Positions 1 through 7,243 of a stretch of DNA of 10,740 bases are shown here, piece by piece. Location of the stretch: the NCBI GenBank assembly GCA_964493985.1, contig CAZBQL010000100.1, positions 1 to 10,740 of the forward strand, given 5' to 3'. Position 1 is the stretch's first letter, and the number at the start of each line of letters is the position of its first letter. The notes under the pieces were generated by a model, which saw only the letters and a program-made list of their open reading frames with translations, searched no databases and was not told the DNA's origin. Source of the DNA: MGML01 sp964493985 (GTDB lineage Bacteria; Chloroflexota; Dehalococcoidia; Dehalococcoidales; UBA2162). Position numbers and translations under genes: made by a program.

Positions 1-43
1 ACGAGGTAATTATGACCTGATAAAGTGACTGGCAGGTGAAAAT

Positions 44-72
44 GGCGGGATTTTGAAAAAATCCGGACCGCC
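44..72. terminator. Possible bidirectional hairpin terminator
   Basis: The inner stem GGATTTT (48-54) pairs with AAAATCC (58-64) around a GAA loop. It is extended outward by GGCG (44-47) with CGCC (69-72) across a four-base bulge. Read on the minus strand the hairpin is followed by ATTTTC, a weak U-tract. It could therefore end transcription of the minus-strand solute-binding protein gene, about 300 bp downstream of its stop. On the plus strand it could end a gene lying left of the window. The assignment is inferred from structure only. Confidence 0.3.
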
Positions 73-175
73 CGAATAGTAAATCATCGTTTGAACAGGC
101 TTATTTCGGCGGTCTCAAAAAGTCAGAAAGTAAAATTTCAAGAAATAGCATGATTTCCAATAGGGGGAGGGGTTT

Positions 176-223
176 ATGTCGGTAATAATTTTTAGCATTT
201 ATGATGGTTCCGACGGGGTGTAG
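176..223 (+). CDS. Possible 15-residue mini-ORF with strong ribosome binding site
   Basis: A purine-rich GGGGGAGGGG run at 163-172 precedes ATG at 176, with GGAGG (166-170) five bases before the start. The frame encodes MSVIIFSIYDGSDGV and stops at TAG 221-223. The ribosome binding site is stronger than those of several real genes in the window, but nothing else supports translation. It may be a small peptide, the start of a gene lost by deletion, or chance. No domain can be recognised at this length. Confidence 0.2.
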   Translation: MSVIIFSIYDGSDGV

Positions 224-373
224 AAACAGGTGGGAAGCACGAGACTGTTTTGCAAAATAGACTACCTGCCGGCTTGTTTACCTCGAAGCATTATACTATA
301 GGAGGTTCAAGTCATATTTGGAAATCCAGTTAAATTTTCCTCTCCCACGATAATCAGTATAATAAAGGATTAA

Positions 374-2455
374 TCAATACCCCATTGATTTTTTCAGGTC
401 CTGGTCGACCCATGCCCATCTCAGCCAGAACTTGGGATCACCTTCGCCGTAATAGTTCTTGAGCCAGGGTTGCCAGATCCGGTATGACCAAGGCGCCGGA
501 AACGGTACGTTAAATACTTGCGCAATGCAATACTGATACACTTCTTTCGTTACTCTGTCAGCTTCCGAATAGTTGACCATTACATGCTGGCATTGTTTGT
601 TAAAGGCTTCTTCGATAATCGGATCGGTTCCAGGCGGGTCGTTTACATGACTCACGTTAAAGGTGTTAGGCCCGCGGAAGTAGCCCATGCTGTACCTGAC
701 GAAGAACGAACCGTCTCCACCGCACAGGTTGTTGAGTATCCAGTCAGTTGATTTATGTCCCCGGAACAAGCCTATAAACAAACTAGGTTCGATAGGCTGT
801 AATTCGATATCGATTCCTACATCGGCCAAGTAATTCTTCATTATCGCAGATGCTTCCTCGGAAGCTGCGTTGTTAACCATCATGAGTGTCTTCTTGAAGC
901 CGTTGGGATAACCGGCATCATCCAGCATTTGCCTAGCTTTCTCAGGATTGTATCCATAAAGCTCCTGGATGTCTGTTGGTAACTCTTCGAGAGGAGTATA
1001 AATGGTTGAGTACCACTTGCGAGCAGGGCTGTCCAACAATTCGGCTTTACCACCGTACAGGTCTCTAACGATGGTTGGATGGTCGATTGCCAGCATCATA
1101 GCCTTACGCACTCTAATATCCGAGAATGGATCTTCCAAAAGGTCAATCCTGCCGCTTATCTGCATCGGGGCGGTGATTATCTGGACAGACCGCATTTCCG
1201 GGTTGGACTTCATTTGTTCGAACTGTTCGACCGTCAGAATATCGGCAAATGACCAGTCAGCCTTTCCTGTCCTGAACGCTGCCATCCTACTCGACTGATC
1301 GGGGATTATCTGGTATTTAATAATGTCTATGTAAGGTAGCCTGTCGCCTAGGCCTGGACCCACAGGATTAACATCCCAGTAGTTGTCGTTTTTAACCAGT
1401 CTTACCATACTGTATTTGACATAGTCATCAACCATGTACGGGCCAGTGCCGACTGTATCTTGCCACTCATTACTAGTCGCGTATTTCTTCAGGAATTCTT
1501 TCGGCCAGATAAACTGCACGCCTCCGCCACCCATAATCCACAGGTATCCTGTGGTCGGAGCGACCGGGGTCCTGACAGTAATCTGCCATTTGCCGGTGCG
1601 TTCAACGGTGGTATTCTGAATAAAGGCAGGTTCGAAGAAGTTTGTTGATGAAGTAGGGGTGTCTCTCATGTACTCGATACTGTAGGCTACATCTTCAGCT
1701 GTCATCTCGCGTCTGTTTACCAGCTCGGAAGCCGGGAAACCTAGATGATAAGCGAAATGGACTCCGCGGCGGATATTGAGTACCCAGACTCCAACTTCCG
1801 GCGTTTCCCAGCTCTCACAAAGGTTAGGGCCGATAGCCGTGTAATCAGGCACGCCGCCGACATAACTCACTTCACCGGTACCTGCAGCAGTCCTTTCGCG
1901 TTGACAGCCAAGAATCTGCTCCAGGACCATGCCACCCATTGGGCCACTGGCGCTTTGGCCGAATACCGCTCCAGGGTTCCAGACCACAATATCCGAATCA
2001 GATAAAATATTCAAAGCCCCTCCGTATTTAGGTTCATTCGGGCTGGTATATTGTGCTAAATTGCCAGTAAAAATAGCAGTGATGTTCATATCTGATTTCA
2101 ACTCGAAATTAATCGCTTCTTGCATTGAATTGATATCACCGCTCCAAGCTGAAAATTGCCACCCTGGTTCCGGCACTGCCTTCAAAGTTACGAATGAACC
2201 TTCTATGGACTTTTCAATAATCCCCTCACCTCGTACACTTAGTGAAAGATTGTTTCCCATATTTGTTAGGTCAAGTTCAGAAGTAGTGCCATTTCCGGGT
2301 TTGTTTCTGCTTGCTCCCATGCTGTCAAGCGCTTCGTATTCTTCAGGTGTAAATGTATAAGTCTTGTCATTCTTACAACAACTGGTTAACAAGGTCGCTG
2401 AGAAAATGATAGTTGTAGTTATTAACACGAGTAGCACTATCTTCAATAACTTCAT
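374..2455 (-). CDS. ABC transporter solute-binding lipoprotein, family 5 (peptide/nickel type), with B-repeat-like domain
   Basis: This 693-residue protein should capture a ligand outside the membrane, most likely a peptide or other small solute, and hand it to an ABC importer. Residues 1-25 are a lipoprotein signal peptide with lipobox LTS and Cys26 as the lipid-anchored residue. Residues about 69-129 resemble the bacterial B-repeat (InlB-type) domain, with LKAVPEPGW, FSAWSGD and a closing ITAIF strand. The family 5 binding fold follows from about 140, with typical segments PNLCESWETPE, LNIRRGVHF, MTAEDVAYSIEYM, GTGPYMV, VRKAMMLAIDH and YNPEKARQMLDDAGYPNGF. At 693 residues it is longer than the usual 500-600, which the extra domain explains. 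The start is supported by GGAGG at 2465-2469, nine bases upstream. No permease or ATPase genes are adjacent, so it is an orphan component here. The substrate cannot be read from the sequence. Confidence 0.93.
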   Translation of the reverse strand: MKLLKIVLLVLITTTIIFSATLLTSCCKNDKTYTFTPEEYEALDSMGASRNKPGNGTTSELDLTNMGNNLSLSVRGEGIIEKSIEGSFVTLKAVPEPGWQFSAWSGDINSMQEAINFELKSDMNITAIFTGNLAQYTSPNEPKYGGALNILSDSDIVVWNPGAVFGQSASGPMGGMVLEQILGCQRERTAAGTGEVSYVGGVPDYTAIGPNLCESWETPEVGVWVLNIRRGVHFAYHLGFPASELVNRREMTAEDVAYSIEYMRDTPTSSTNFFEPAFIQNTTVERTGKWQITVRTPVAPTTGYLWIMGGGGVQFIWPKEFLKKYATSNEWQDTVGTGPYMVDDYVKYSMVRLVKNDNYWDVNPVGPGLGDRLPYIDIIKYQIIPDQSSRMAAFRTGKADWSFADILTVEQFEQMKSNPEMRSVQIITAPMQISGRIDLLEDPFSDIRVRKAMMLAIDHPTIVRDLYGGKAELLDSPARKWYSTIYTPLEELPTDIQELYGYNPEKARQMLDDAGYPNGFKKTLMMVNNAASEEASAIMKNYLADVGIDIELQPIEPSLFIGLFRGHKSTDWILNNLCGGDGSFFVRYSMGYFRGPNTFNVSHVNDPPGTDPIIEEAFNKQCQHVMVNYSEADRVTKEVYQYCIAQVFNVPFPAPWSYRIWQPWLKNYYGEGDPKFWLRWAWVDQDLKKSMGY

Positions 2456-2892
2456 AAGATATTGCCTCCATGAAATGCAAACAATTCTATCAGTATAAAA
2501 GGTTCACATTTTATAAATTGTTTATCGCACGTTACGCCTTTAATGTGTAGCCATTCCTCAGTAATAATAGATAAATTCAGATATAAAAAAGCAATTTAGT
2601 TTAATTCACAAAAGATGAGTTGTCAATAATTTTATTAGTTCGTCGATAGCCTGTCTATCCAATGACACTATCCGCAGATAATATCAGTTATTTCTATTAG
2701 CAGGCTAAAGGAACGAGAGATATAAAGGCACTGAAGCGAATGTGGAAACCGGCGCCGGATCTTTTACATGCAACGTAAATATAAACGGCGCTTTCTCATT
2801 ACTTTGTCGCTCGAATAACAGAAATTTGTGATATAATAATCCCGTCCTGAGCTTTAAGAAGCAGTTTTAGAAACTAAATCCCAGAAAGGTTC
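2456..2892. other. Divergent intergenic region between binding protein and regulator genes
   Basis: This 437-bp AT-rich gap separates two divergently transcribed genes, so it should carry both promoters. The plus-strand promoter is listed separately. For the minus strand, a TATACT hexamer (complement of 2492-2497) is a possible -10 about 40 bp before the start codon, but I see no good -35. A perfect 10-bp palindrome, CCGGCGCCGG, lies at 2749-2758 in otherwise AT-rich DNA and is a candidate operator. A GACACTAT motif is at 2664-2671. I find no open frame that looks coding. Confidence 0.5.
2829..2837 (+). promoter_or_regulatory. Extended -10 promoter of the LuxR-type regulator gene
   Basis: TGA followed directly by TATAAT (2832-2837) gives a consensus extended -10 element. 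A start of transcription near 2844 would leave a leader of roughly 50 bases before the regulator gene. There is no good -35 at 17 bases (the sequence there is GCTCGA); extended -10 promoters often lack one. TTGTCG at 2804-2809 is too far away, at 22 bases. Confidence 0.5.
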
Positions 2893-5490
2893 GTGGAAGG
2901 GATGGAAAGGTCACTGTTAGAAACAAAGTTTTCTGTTCCTCCTCCAAGACCGGTTCTGGTATCACGCTCGCATTTACTTGAATATTTGCAGGAAGGTCTT
3001 AGTCATAATCTGGTGCTTATTTCAGCACCAGCCGGATTCGGTAAAACCACACTTCTGAGTGACTGGGCACAACATACACATACCGCTTGGGTCTCGCTGG
3101 ATGAAGGCGATAACGACCCGGTCCGTTTCTGGGACTACTTTATTGCCGCCCTTCAAACACTTCAACCCGGCTGCGGAGAGAAAATACTACCATGGCTGCA
3201 TTCTTCCGAGCCACCGTCTACCGAGTTGATACTGAACGTGCTCATAAATGAGCTCTCACATTTGAAAAGTCATTTATTCATAGTCCTGGATGACTATCAC
3301 CTTATCGAATCACAGCAAATACACGATGGTATTACCTACTTTATTGAACATTTACCTCCCCATATTCATTTAGTAATTGCATCCCGTTCTGACCCGCCAC
3401 TGCCGCTGGCGCGCATGCGCGGCAAAGGGATGATGCTGGAAATACACACTGACGACCTGCGATTTACTCAAGATGATACTGTCAACTTACTTAAAGCACT
3501 GAAAACACCAGTACTTTCTGTAGAGGATATCACTGCCCTTAACGAACGTACAGAAGGCTGGATAACCGGTTTGAAGATGGCGGCTCTTTCAATGAAGAAG
3601 CAGAAAGATATCCCCGGCTTCATCGCTGCCTTCACCGGCAGCCAGCGTTATATAATGGACTACCTGATGGAAGAGGTACTCCAGAATCAGGCGGCTGAGA
3701 CACGCGATTTCCTGATGAAGACTTCGGTGCTCCAGCGATTAAGCGGTCCTCTATGCGATGCACTCACTGGGCGTGAAGATGGCCAGATAACGCTCCTTGA
3801 TCTTGAGCGAGAACACCTGTTCATCGTTCCGCTGGACGAAACGCGGCAGTGGTGGCGCTACCAGCACCTCTTCGTTGACCTTTTAAGGCAGCAGTGCGAA
3901 ACGACTTACGGTGCGAAACACGTCGTCGATTTACACAAGCAAGCGAGCCAGTGGTATGAAGACAATACTCTGCTCGATGAGGCTATCAACCACGCTCTGG
4001 CAGCTTGGGACTGGGCAAGAGCCATAAGACTCATATCAATTGTGTACGAAGAACACAGGAAACGAGGAGAATTCAATACACTACTCGGTTGGTTCAACAC
4101 TATTCCACAAGAGACGTTACGCAAACATTTACACCTTTATGGACACTATGCGGTCCTCTTTACCGCATTTGGTCGAATGGACATGGCAGAACCTGTTTTA
4201 GACTACCTGCAATCCAGAACGTTAGATGATATCCGATTGCAGGGAGAGGTAGCCCTTGCGCAAGGTCTCGTGTACCGGTACCGGGGAGAAACCAGGCGCT
4301 GTATTGAGCTTTTAGAGAAGGCTTTCACAATGCTGCCGCCAGATGATATTACTATGCGCGGAGCAGCGGCTGCGAATATAGTTCATGCCAGTCAGCGGAT
4401 CGGTCATTTCCAAGAAGCTGAAAAATGGGCGATGGTAGCCCTCGATTTGACCCAGCAGGCTGGGGATATTTTCCTCATTTACAAGATACTGGATCAACTG
4501 GGTATTATCGCCGGTTATCAAGGTAATTCAAAGCGCGCCGTGGAATTCTATGAAAAATCGAGCGAGCTTGCCGCGCAAATAGCCCAGGCGGGCAGTCAAT
4601 CCATGTTGTGTATGCACTATTATATCCTAAACAACCTGGAAGCTGCGGCTGAAAATGCCAGGTTAGCTATAGAACAGAATAGATTGGATCCTGTTGCGCT
4701 CTTTTACCAAGCCCAGATTTGTCTGGTTCAGGGTGACACAGCCAGAGCTGACTCGGCAATGGAGAGCATGGACCAGGTATTCCGCCATCCGGCAATCGAC
4801 TCAATCTGGCAGGCGAAGTACATCGCTTTTCGTGTCACGTATGCTATCAGGCGAGATAACCTGGAAGAGGCATCTTTTTGGGGTGAACGCTTGCCAGAAT
4901 TAACAAAAATGATGCCTCTCGACTGGCCTGTCCCGGCCCGTTTGCTGGTGGAGCAGGGCAAGAAGAAAGAAGCTGCCAGGCTTCTGGAGGAACTGTATAA
5001 TGAATTTATCCAGTCTGGCGCATTCTTAATGGTGAGGACAGTACGCATCTACCAAGCCCTCGCGGCAGACGATGAGGAACAGGCATTGGACTTCCTTGCT
5101 GAAGCCCTGACCGGAGTGGAACCGGAAGGTATTATCCGCCTTTTTGTTGACGAAGCTAGACTGCTTAAGCCGCTTCTCGAAAAAGCTCTGGTTCAGAAAA
5201 TCACGCCCAACTTTACCAGAAAGTTACTTGACATCATTGATAAAGAAGAACGGCAGAGACAAATTATGAAACGGACTGCCGCGTCTGCACCTCCGCCAGT
5301 CTTGCTCAGCGAACGGGAATTTGAGGTACTCCGGCTACTCGCTGATGATGTTTCTAATCAGCGTATCGCCGAACAATTATGTGTCAATCTCAGTACAGTG
5401 AAAACCCATGTCCATCACATCATCGAAAAGCTGGAAGTGAAAGACCGTCGCCAGGCGGTCCAACGGGCTAAAGACCTCAAACTTATTTAG
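2893..5490 (+). CDS. LuxR-family transcriptional activator, MalT-like (large ATP-binding LuxR, LAL type)
   Basis: This 865-residue STAND-type regulator is expected to bind ATP and an unknown inducer and activate transcription in the cytoplasm. The N-terminus has the LLETKFSVPPPRP entry seen in MalT-like proteins. The Walker A motif APAGFGKT is at 45-52 and the Walker B strand LFIVLDD at 128-134. An arginine-containing IASRSDPP segment follows at 162-169, and the family segment WRYQHLFVDLL is at 321-331. The middle, about 340-760, is helical and repeat-like, consistent with the TPR-type sensor region. The LuxR helix-turn-helix occupies about 801-865, with LSEREFEVLRLLA and the recognition stretch LSTVKTHVHHII. 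Length fits full-length MalT-like proteins (about 900). The start is GTG at 2893 with AAAGG only three bases away. ATG at 2902 (residue 4) is an alternative. Targets are unknown; the two small genes downstream are candidates. Confidence 0.94.
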   Translation: MEGMERSLLETKFSVPPPRPVLVSRSHLLEYLQEGLSHNLVLISAPAGFGKTTLLSDWAQHTHTAWVSLDEGDNDPVRFWDYFIAALQTLQPGCGEKILPWLHSSEPPSTELILNVLINELSHLKSHLFIVLDDYHLIESQQIHDGITYFIEHLPPHIHLVIASRSDPPLPLARMRGKGMMLEIHTDDLRFTQDDTVNLLKALKTPVLSVEDITALNERTEGWITGLKMAALSMKKQKDIPGFIAAFTGSQRYIMDYLMEEVLQNQAAETRDFLMKTSVLQRLSGPLCDALTGREDGQITLLDLEREHLFIVPLDETRQWWRYQHLFVDLLRQQCETTYGAKHVVDLHKQASQWYEDNTLLDEAINHALAAWDWARAIRLISIVYEEHRKRGEFNTLLGWFNTIPQETLRKHLHLYGHYAVLFTAFGRMDMAEPVLDYLQSRTLDDIRLQGEVALAQGLVYRYRGETRRCIELLEKAFTMLPPDDITMRGAAAANIVHASQRIGHFQEAEKWAMVALDLTQQAGDIFLIYKILDQLGIIAGYQGNSKRAVEFYEKSSELAAQIAQAGSQSMLCMHYYILNNLEAAAENARLAIEQNRLDPVALFYQAQICLVQGDTARADSAMESMDQVFRHPAIDSIWQAKYIAFRVTYAIRRDNLEEASFWGERLPELTKMMPLDWPVPARLLVEQGKKKEAARLLEELYNEFIQSGAFLMVRTVRIYQALAADDEEQALDFLAEALTGVEPEGIIRLFVDEARLLKPLLEKALVQKITPNFTRKLLDIIDKEERQRQIMKRTAASAPPPVLLSEREFEVLRLLADDVSNQRIAEQLCVNLSTVKTHVHHIIEKLEVKDRRQAVQRAKDLKLI

Positions 5491-5514
5491 ATCACCACTC
5501 CTTCTAATAATCCT

Positions 5515-5533
5515 CTATATCCTTTATATCCTT
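5515..5533 (+). repeat. Short direct repeat TATATCCTT
   Basis: CTATATCCTT (5515-5524) and TTATATCCTT (5524-5533) lie side by side, just after the regulator gene. This may be simple-sequence drift. No function can be assigned. Confidence 0.4.
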
Positions 5534-5564
5534 ACAATCTATCCCATTTCAGCGCTCCTCCACC

Positions 5565-5612
5565 CTTAAATCAATCCTTAGAATCAATCTTTAAATCAAT
5601 CTTCGGTTGATT
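5565..5612 (+). repeat. Three imperfect AATCAATC repeats ending in a UUCG-type hairpin
   Basis: Three tandem copies of a 12-13 base unit, CTTAAATCAATC (5565-5576), CTTAGAATCAATC (5577-5589) and TTTAAATCAATC (5590-5601), precede the 94-residue protein gene. The last copy pairs with what follows: AATCAA (5594-5599) and TTGATT (5607-5612) form a stem. It can close with C(UUCG)G at its tip, with one bulged T. The spacing of about 60 bp to the gene start makes it a plausible activator-binding repeat or leader structure. No clear promoter hexamers are visible in this 181-bp gap. Confidence 0.45.
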
Positions 5613-5671
5613 ACGAGTACATTTTTCGCTGATAGCATTTAGTTACCAAGTAATTTTACCAAGGATGAAAA

Positions 5672-5956
5672 ATGCAAAGGATAGAGATCGTGGTCAAAGG
5701 ATTGATAGATCAAAGCTGGTCGGAATGGTTCGATGGCTTCGAAATCACCCATGCCGCCGGACGATCGCTCCTGGAAGGTCCTGTTCGAGACCAGGCGGAG
5801 CTCCGTGGAATATTGACCATGCTCGCTGATCTTGGGCTCGAGCTAATATCCGTAAATACGTTATCAGACTTGCATATATCTAATAGATTGGTAAGAGGAG
5901 GTAGTGAATATAGGACGATATATAGTTGTTTACGAAATAAAAAGGATCAAGCTTAA
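5672..5956 (+). CDS. Small conserved protein of unknown function
   Basis: This is a 94-residue protein with no signal peptide or membrane segment, so probably cytoplasmic. The pattern KGLIDQSWSEWFDGFEITH, then LEGPVRDQAELRGILTMLADLGLELISVN, matches a family of short uncharacterised proteins that I recall from Chloroflexota, actinobacteria and some archaea, often near large LuxR regulators or SnoaL-like genes. Members are usually about 75-85 residues, so the C-terminal 30 residues here (after SVN) look like an extra tail. AAGGA at 5661-5665 sits six bases before the ATG. The next gene starts 20 bases after the stop, which suggests co-transcription. The upstream LuxR-type gene, 181 bp away on the same strand, is a candidate regulator. 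Function is unknown. Confidence 0.82.
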   Translation: MQRIEIVVKGLIDQSWSEWFDGFEITHAAGRSLLEGPVRDQAELRGILTMLADLGLELISVNTLSDLHISNRLVRGGSEYRTIYSCLRNKKDQA

Positions 5957-5976
5957 TAATTAAAAGGGAGAAAAAA

Positions 5977-6474
5977 ATGAAAAAACTATATGTAACATTT
6001 CTAGTAACAGCCCTGGCACTGACAACGATGATACCGGCTGGTGTAGCAAACGCCGACTCAAGTGTGGAAGTAAGTGGAAAATACGTAGTTACACTAACGA
6101 GAGCCGCATGTATCAGTGATTATTGCGATAGTTGTGTTATGACGGTTTGCTTTTCCTACACAAGTAACTACGAGGGAGATCTCGTTGGTACTGCCGAGGA
6201 ATGTCTTTATTGTGGCTTTTCTCCATGCTCGGATACTATCAGGCGCGTCGGTGTAAAGACTTTCACCGGGACAGTATTGGGCAAGAAGGGAACGTTCACC
6301 GCTTATATCAGTCATCAATTCCTGGGAAATAGTGACTTTAAAGTGGAACAAACCATCATCTCCGGTACAGATGAACTTGCTGGTATCCAAGGCAATTTGA
6401 TATTCATGGTGACCGAAACCGATCTTTGTGTATGGGAAGGTACCTATTCAGGCAGCGTAGCCTTTGCTCAGTAA
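5977..6474 (+). CDS. Secreted cysteine-rich protein, DUF3224-like (calycin/allene-oxide-cyclase-type barrel)
   Basis: This is a 165-residue exported protein of unknown function. Residues 1-26 form a classical signal peptide (KK, hydrophobic core, A-N-A before Asp27). The C-terminal half, about 95-163, has the run KTFTGTVLGKKGTFTAY, then a turn, IISGTDELAGIQGNL, and a final GTYSGSVAF strand. This matches the layout of DUF3224-type beta-barrel proteins: FxGTxxGxxGTF, then GTxELAGxxG. The mature part holds eight cysteines, at 45, 50, 53, 58, 76, 79, 84 and 151. Seven of them lie in a 40-residue stretch between the first strand and the conserved half. They could form disulfides or bind metal. The start is well supported by GGGAG at 5966-5970, six bases before ATG. 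It lies 20 bases after the 94-residue protein gene, probably in one operon. The fold assignment is from motif memory only. Confidence 0.85.
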   Translation: MKKLYVTFLVTALALTTMIPAGVANADSSVEVSGKYVVTLTRAACISDYCDSCVMTVCFSYTSNYEGDLVGTAEECLYCGFSPCSDTIRRVGVKTFTGTVLGKKGTFTAYISHQFLGNSDFKVEQTIISGTDELAGIQGNLIFMVTETDLCVWEGTYSGSVAFAQ

Positions 6475-6559
6475 ATTAGATACACAGCGTGAATTTTTGA
6501 AAGGACACACATCTGTACCACGATTCGTCTAATATAAAGTTAGTACCGCTAATACGTAA

Positions 6560-6598
6560 AATGAGTGAAGAGGATTAATCAATCCTGCTTCACTCATT
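6560..6598. terminator. Long hairpin between convergent transcripts (bidirectional terminator)
   Basis: AATGAGTGAAG (6560-6570) pairs perfectly with CTTCACTCATT (6588-6598). Inside it AGGATT (6571-6576) pairs with AATCCT (6581-6586) around an AATC loop, with a single bulged G at 6587. The 17-bp stem sits between the plus-strand secreted-protein gene (86 bp after its stop) and the minus-strand SnoaL-like pseudogene. The U-tract is weak on the plus strand (GTTGTT) and better on the minus strand (TTTTACG). Its position between convergent units supports a terminator role in both directions. Confidence 0.7.
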
Positions 6599-6858
6599 GT
6601 TGTTACTGATTAAGTTCAAAGACCTCTTGTCTGATCCGTATTACTAACAGACCTTATTAATAATTTTAATAGAATTTTACCTATTTCAATTTGTGTTCGA
6701 ATATGCTTATTGGCATTCCAGAATAATTCTTGAAGAATCCCATTAACTCAAAATGTGACACTATTACAGTTTACTCCCTAAACTCTTCAGTTGGCGGGAG
6801 TTCCCTTCGCTTATTCTCCGATAACAGAGATTTAAAAAAACCACTCGCAAATTAAAAA

Positions 6859-7226
6859 TTATTCTAGTCCTACTATCTCAGTGTAAATGCCATAGAAGTC
6901 TACAATCTTGTCGTCATTAATCCGGACGAAACAAGCCTCCTTAACGACATAAGTCTTACCTTCATATGTCCCGGAAAGTGTCAGTCTAACAGCTACCTTG
7001 TCTCCTTCTGCTACCATGTCATCAACTGTTACCTTGGTATCGGGTGAATTTTCATATATCCATTAGCAGAATTTCCTGTAACTTTCTCTATCCATTGTTG
7101 TGCTATCGTGAGCGTATCTAGTAAAATTTTCTGCAAAATACTTGTAAATTACATCCAGATTACCTTTGTTTATTTCCTCAAATATATATATATAACTATC
7201 TCTTTATTTTCTTCTATAACGCCCAT
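6859..7226 (-). pseudogene. Decayed SnoaL-like (NTF2-fold) protein gene
   Basis: Translation on the minus strand starts well: AAGGAG (complement of 7235-7240), eight bases, then ATG at 7226 giving MGVIEENKEIVIYIY. The frame is lost in a 13-base TA run (complement of 7182-7194). In the next frame it resumes as FEEINKGNLDVIYKYFAENF and reaches RESYRKFC before an in-frame TAA (complement of 7063-7065). After that stop the same frame continues as WIYENSPDTKVTVDDMVAEG, DKVAVRLTLSGTYEG and finally DFYGIYTEIVGLE, then the TAA at 6859-6861. VDDMVAEGDKV aligns with VDDMIAEEDKV in the intact gene 17 bp upstream, so the two are paralogues of the SnoaL-like/ester-cyclase group. With two separate lesions it should make no full-length product. 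Without the lesions it would be about 120 residues. Confidence 0.85.
7182..7194. repeat. TA dinucleotide run at the pseudogene frameshift
   Basis: This is a 13-base alternating AT tract within the 5' part of the SnoaL-like pseudogene. The coding frame changes across it, so slippage here is the likely cause of the frameshift. Confidence 0.7.
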
Positions 7227-7243
7227 TGGATATACTCCTTTAT

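Larger units (their letters stand above)
1..373. other. Non-coding gap at the left edge
   Basis: I see no convincing gene here. On the plus strand one frame is open from the edge to a TGA at 27-29; it could be the tail of a gene outside the window, but eight codons are too few to judge. A hairpin lies at 44-72, and a 15-codon ORF with a very strong ribosome binding site lies at 176-223; both are listed separately. On the minus strand this is the 3' flank of the solute-binding protein gene. No strong hairpin with a T-run follows that gene within about 100 bp. Confidence 0.55.

Noticed and set aside
1002..2360. Several plus-strand open frames of 60-140 codons opposite the binding-protein gene
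   Set aside because: They lie antisense to a clear full-length family 5 binding protein, overlap each other and show no domain patterns.
3906..5048. Open frames in other phases within the LuxR-type regulator gene
   Set aside because: The regulator frame is continuous and recognisable from Walker A to the helix-turn-helix, so the others are shadows.
7182..7194. Programmed frameshifting or phase variation at the TA run
   Set aside because: A second independent lesion, the in-frame TAA at 7063-7065, means that shifting at the TA run alone would not restore the protein.
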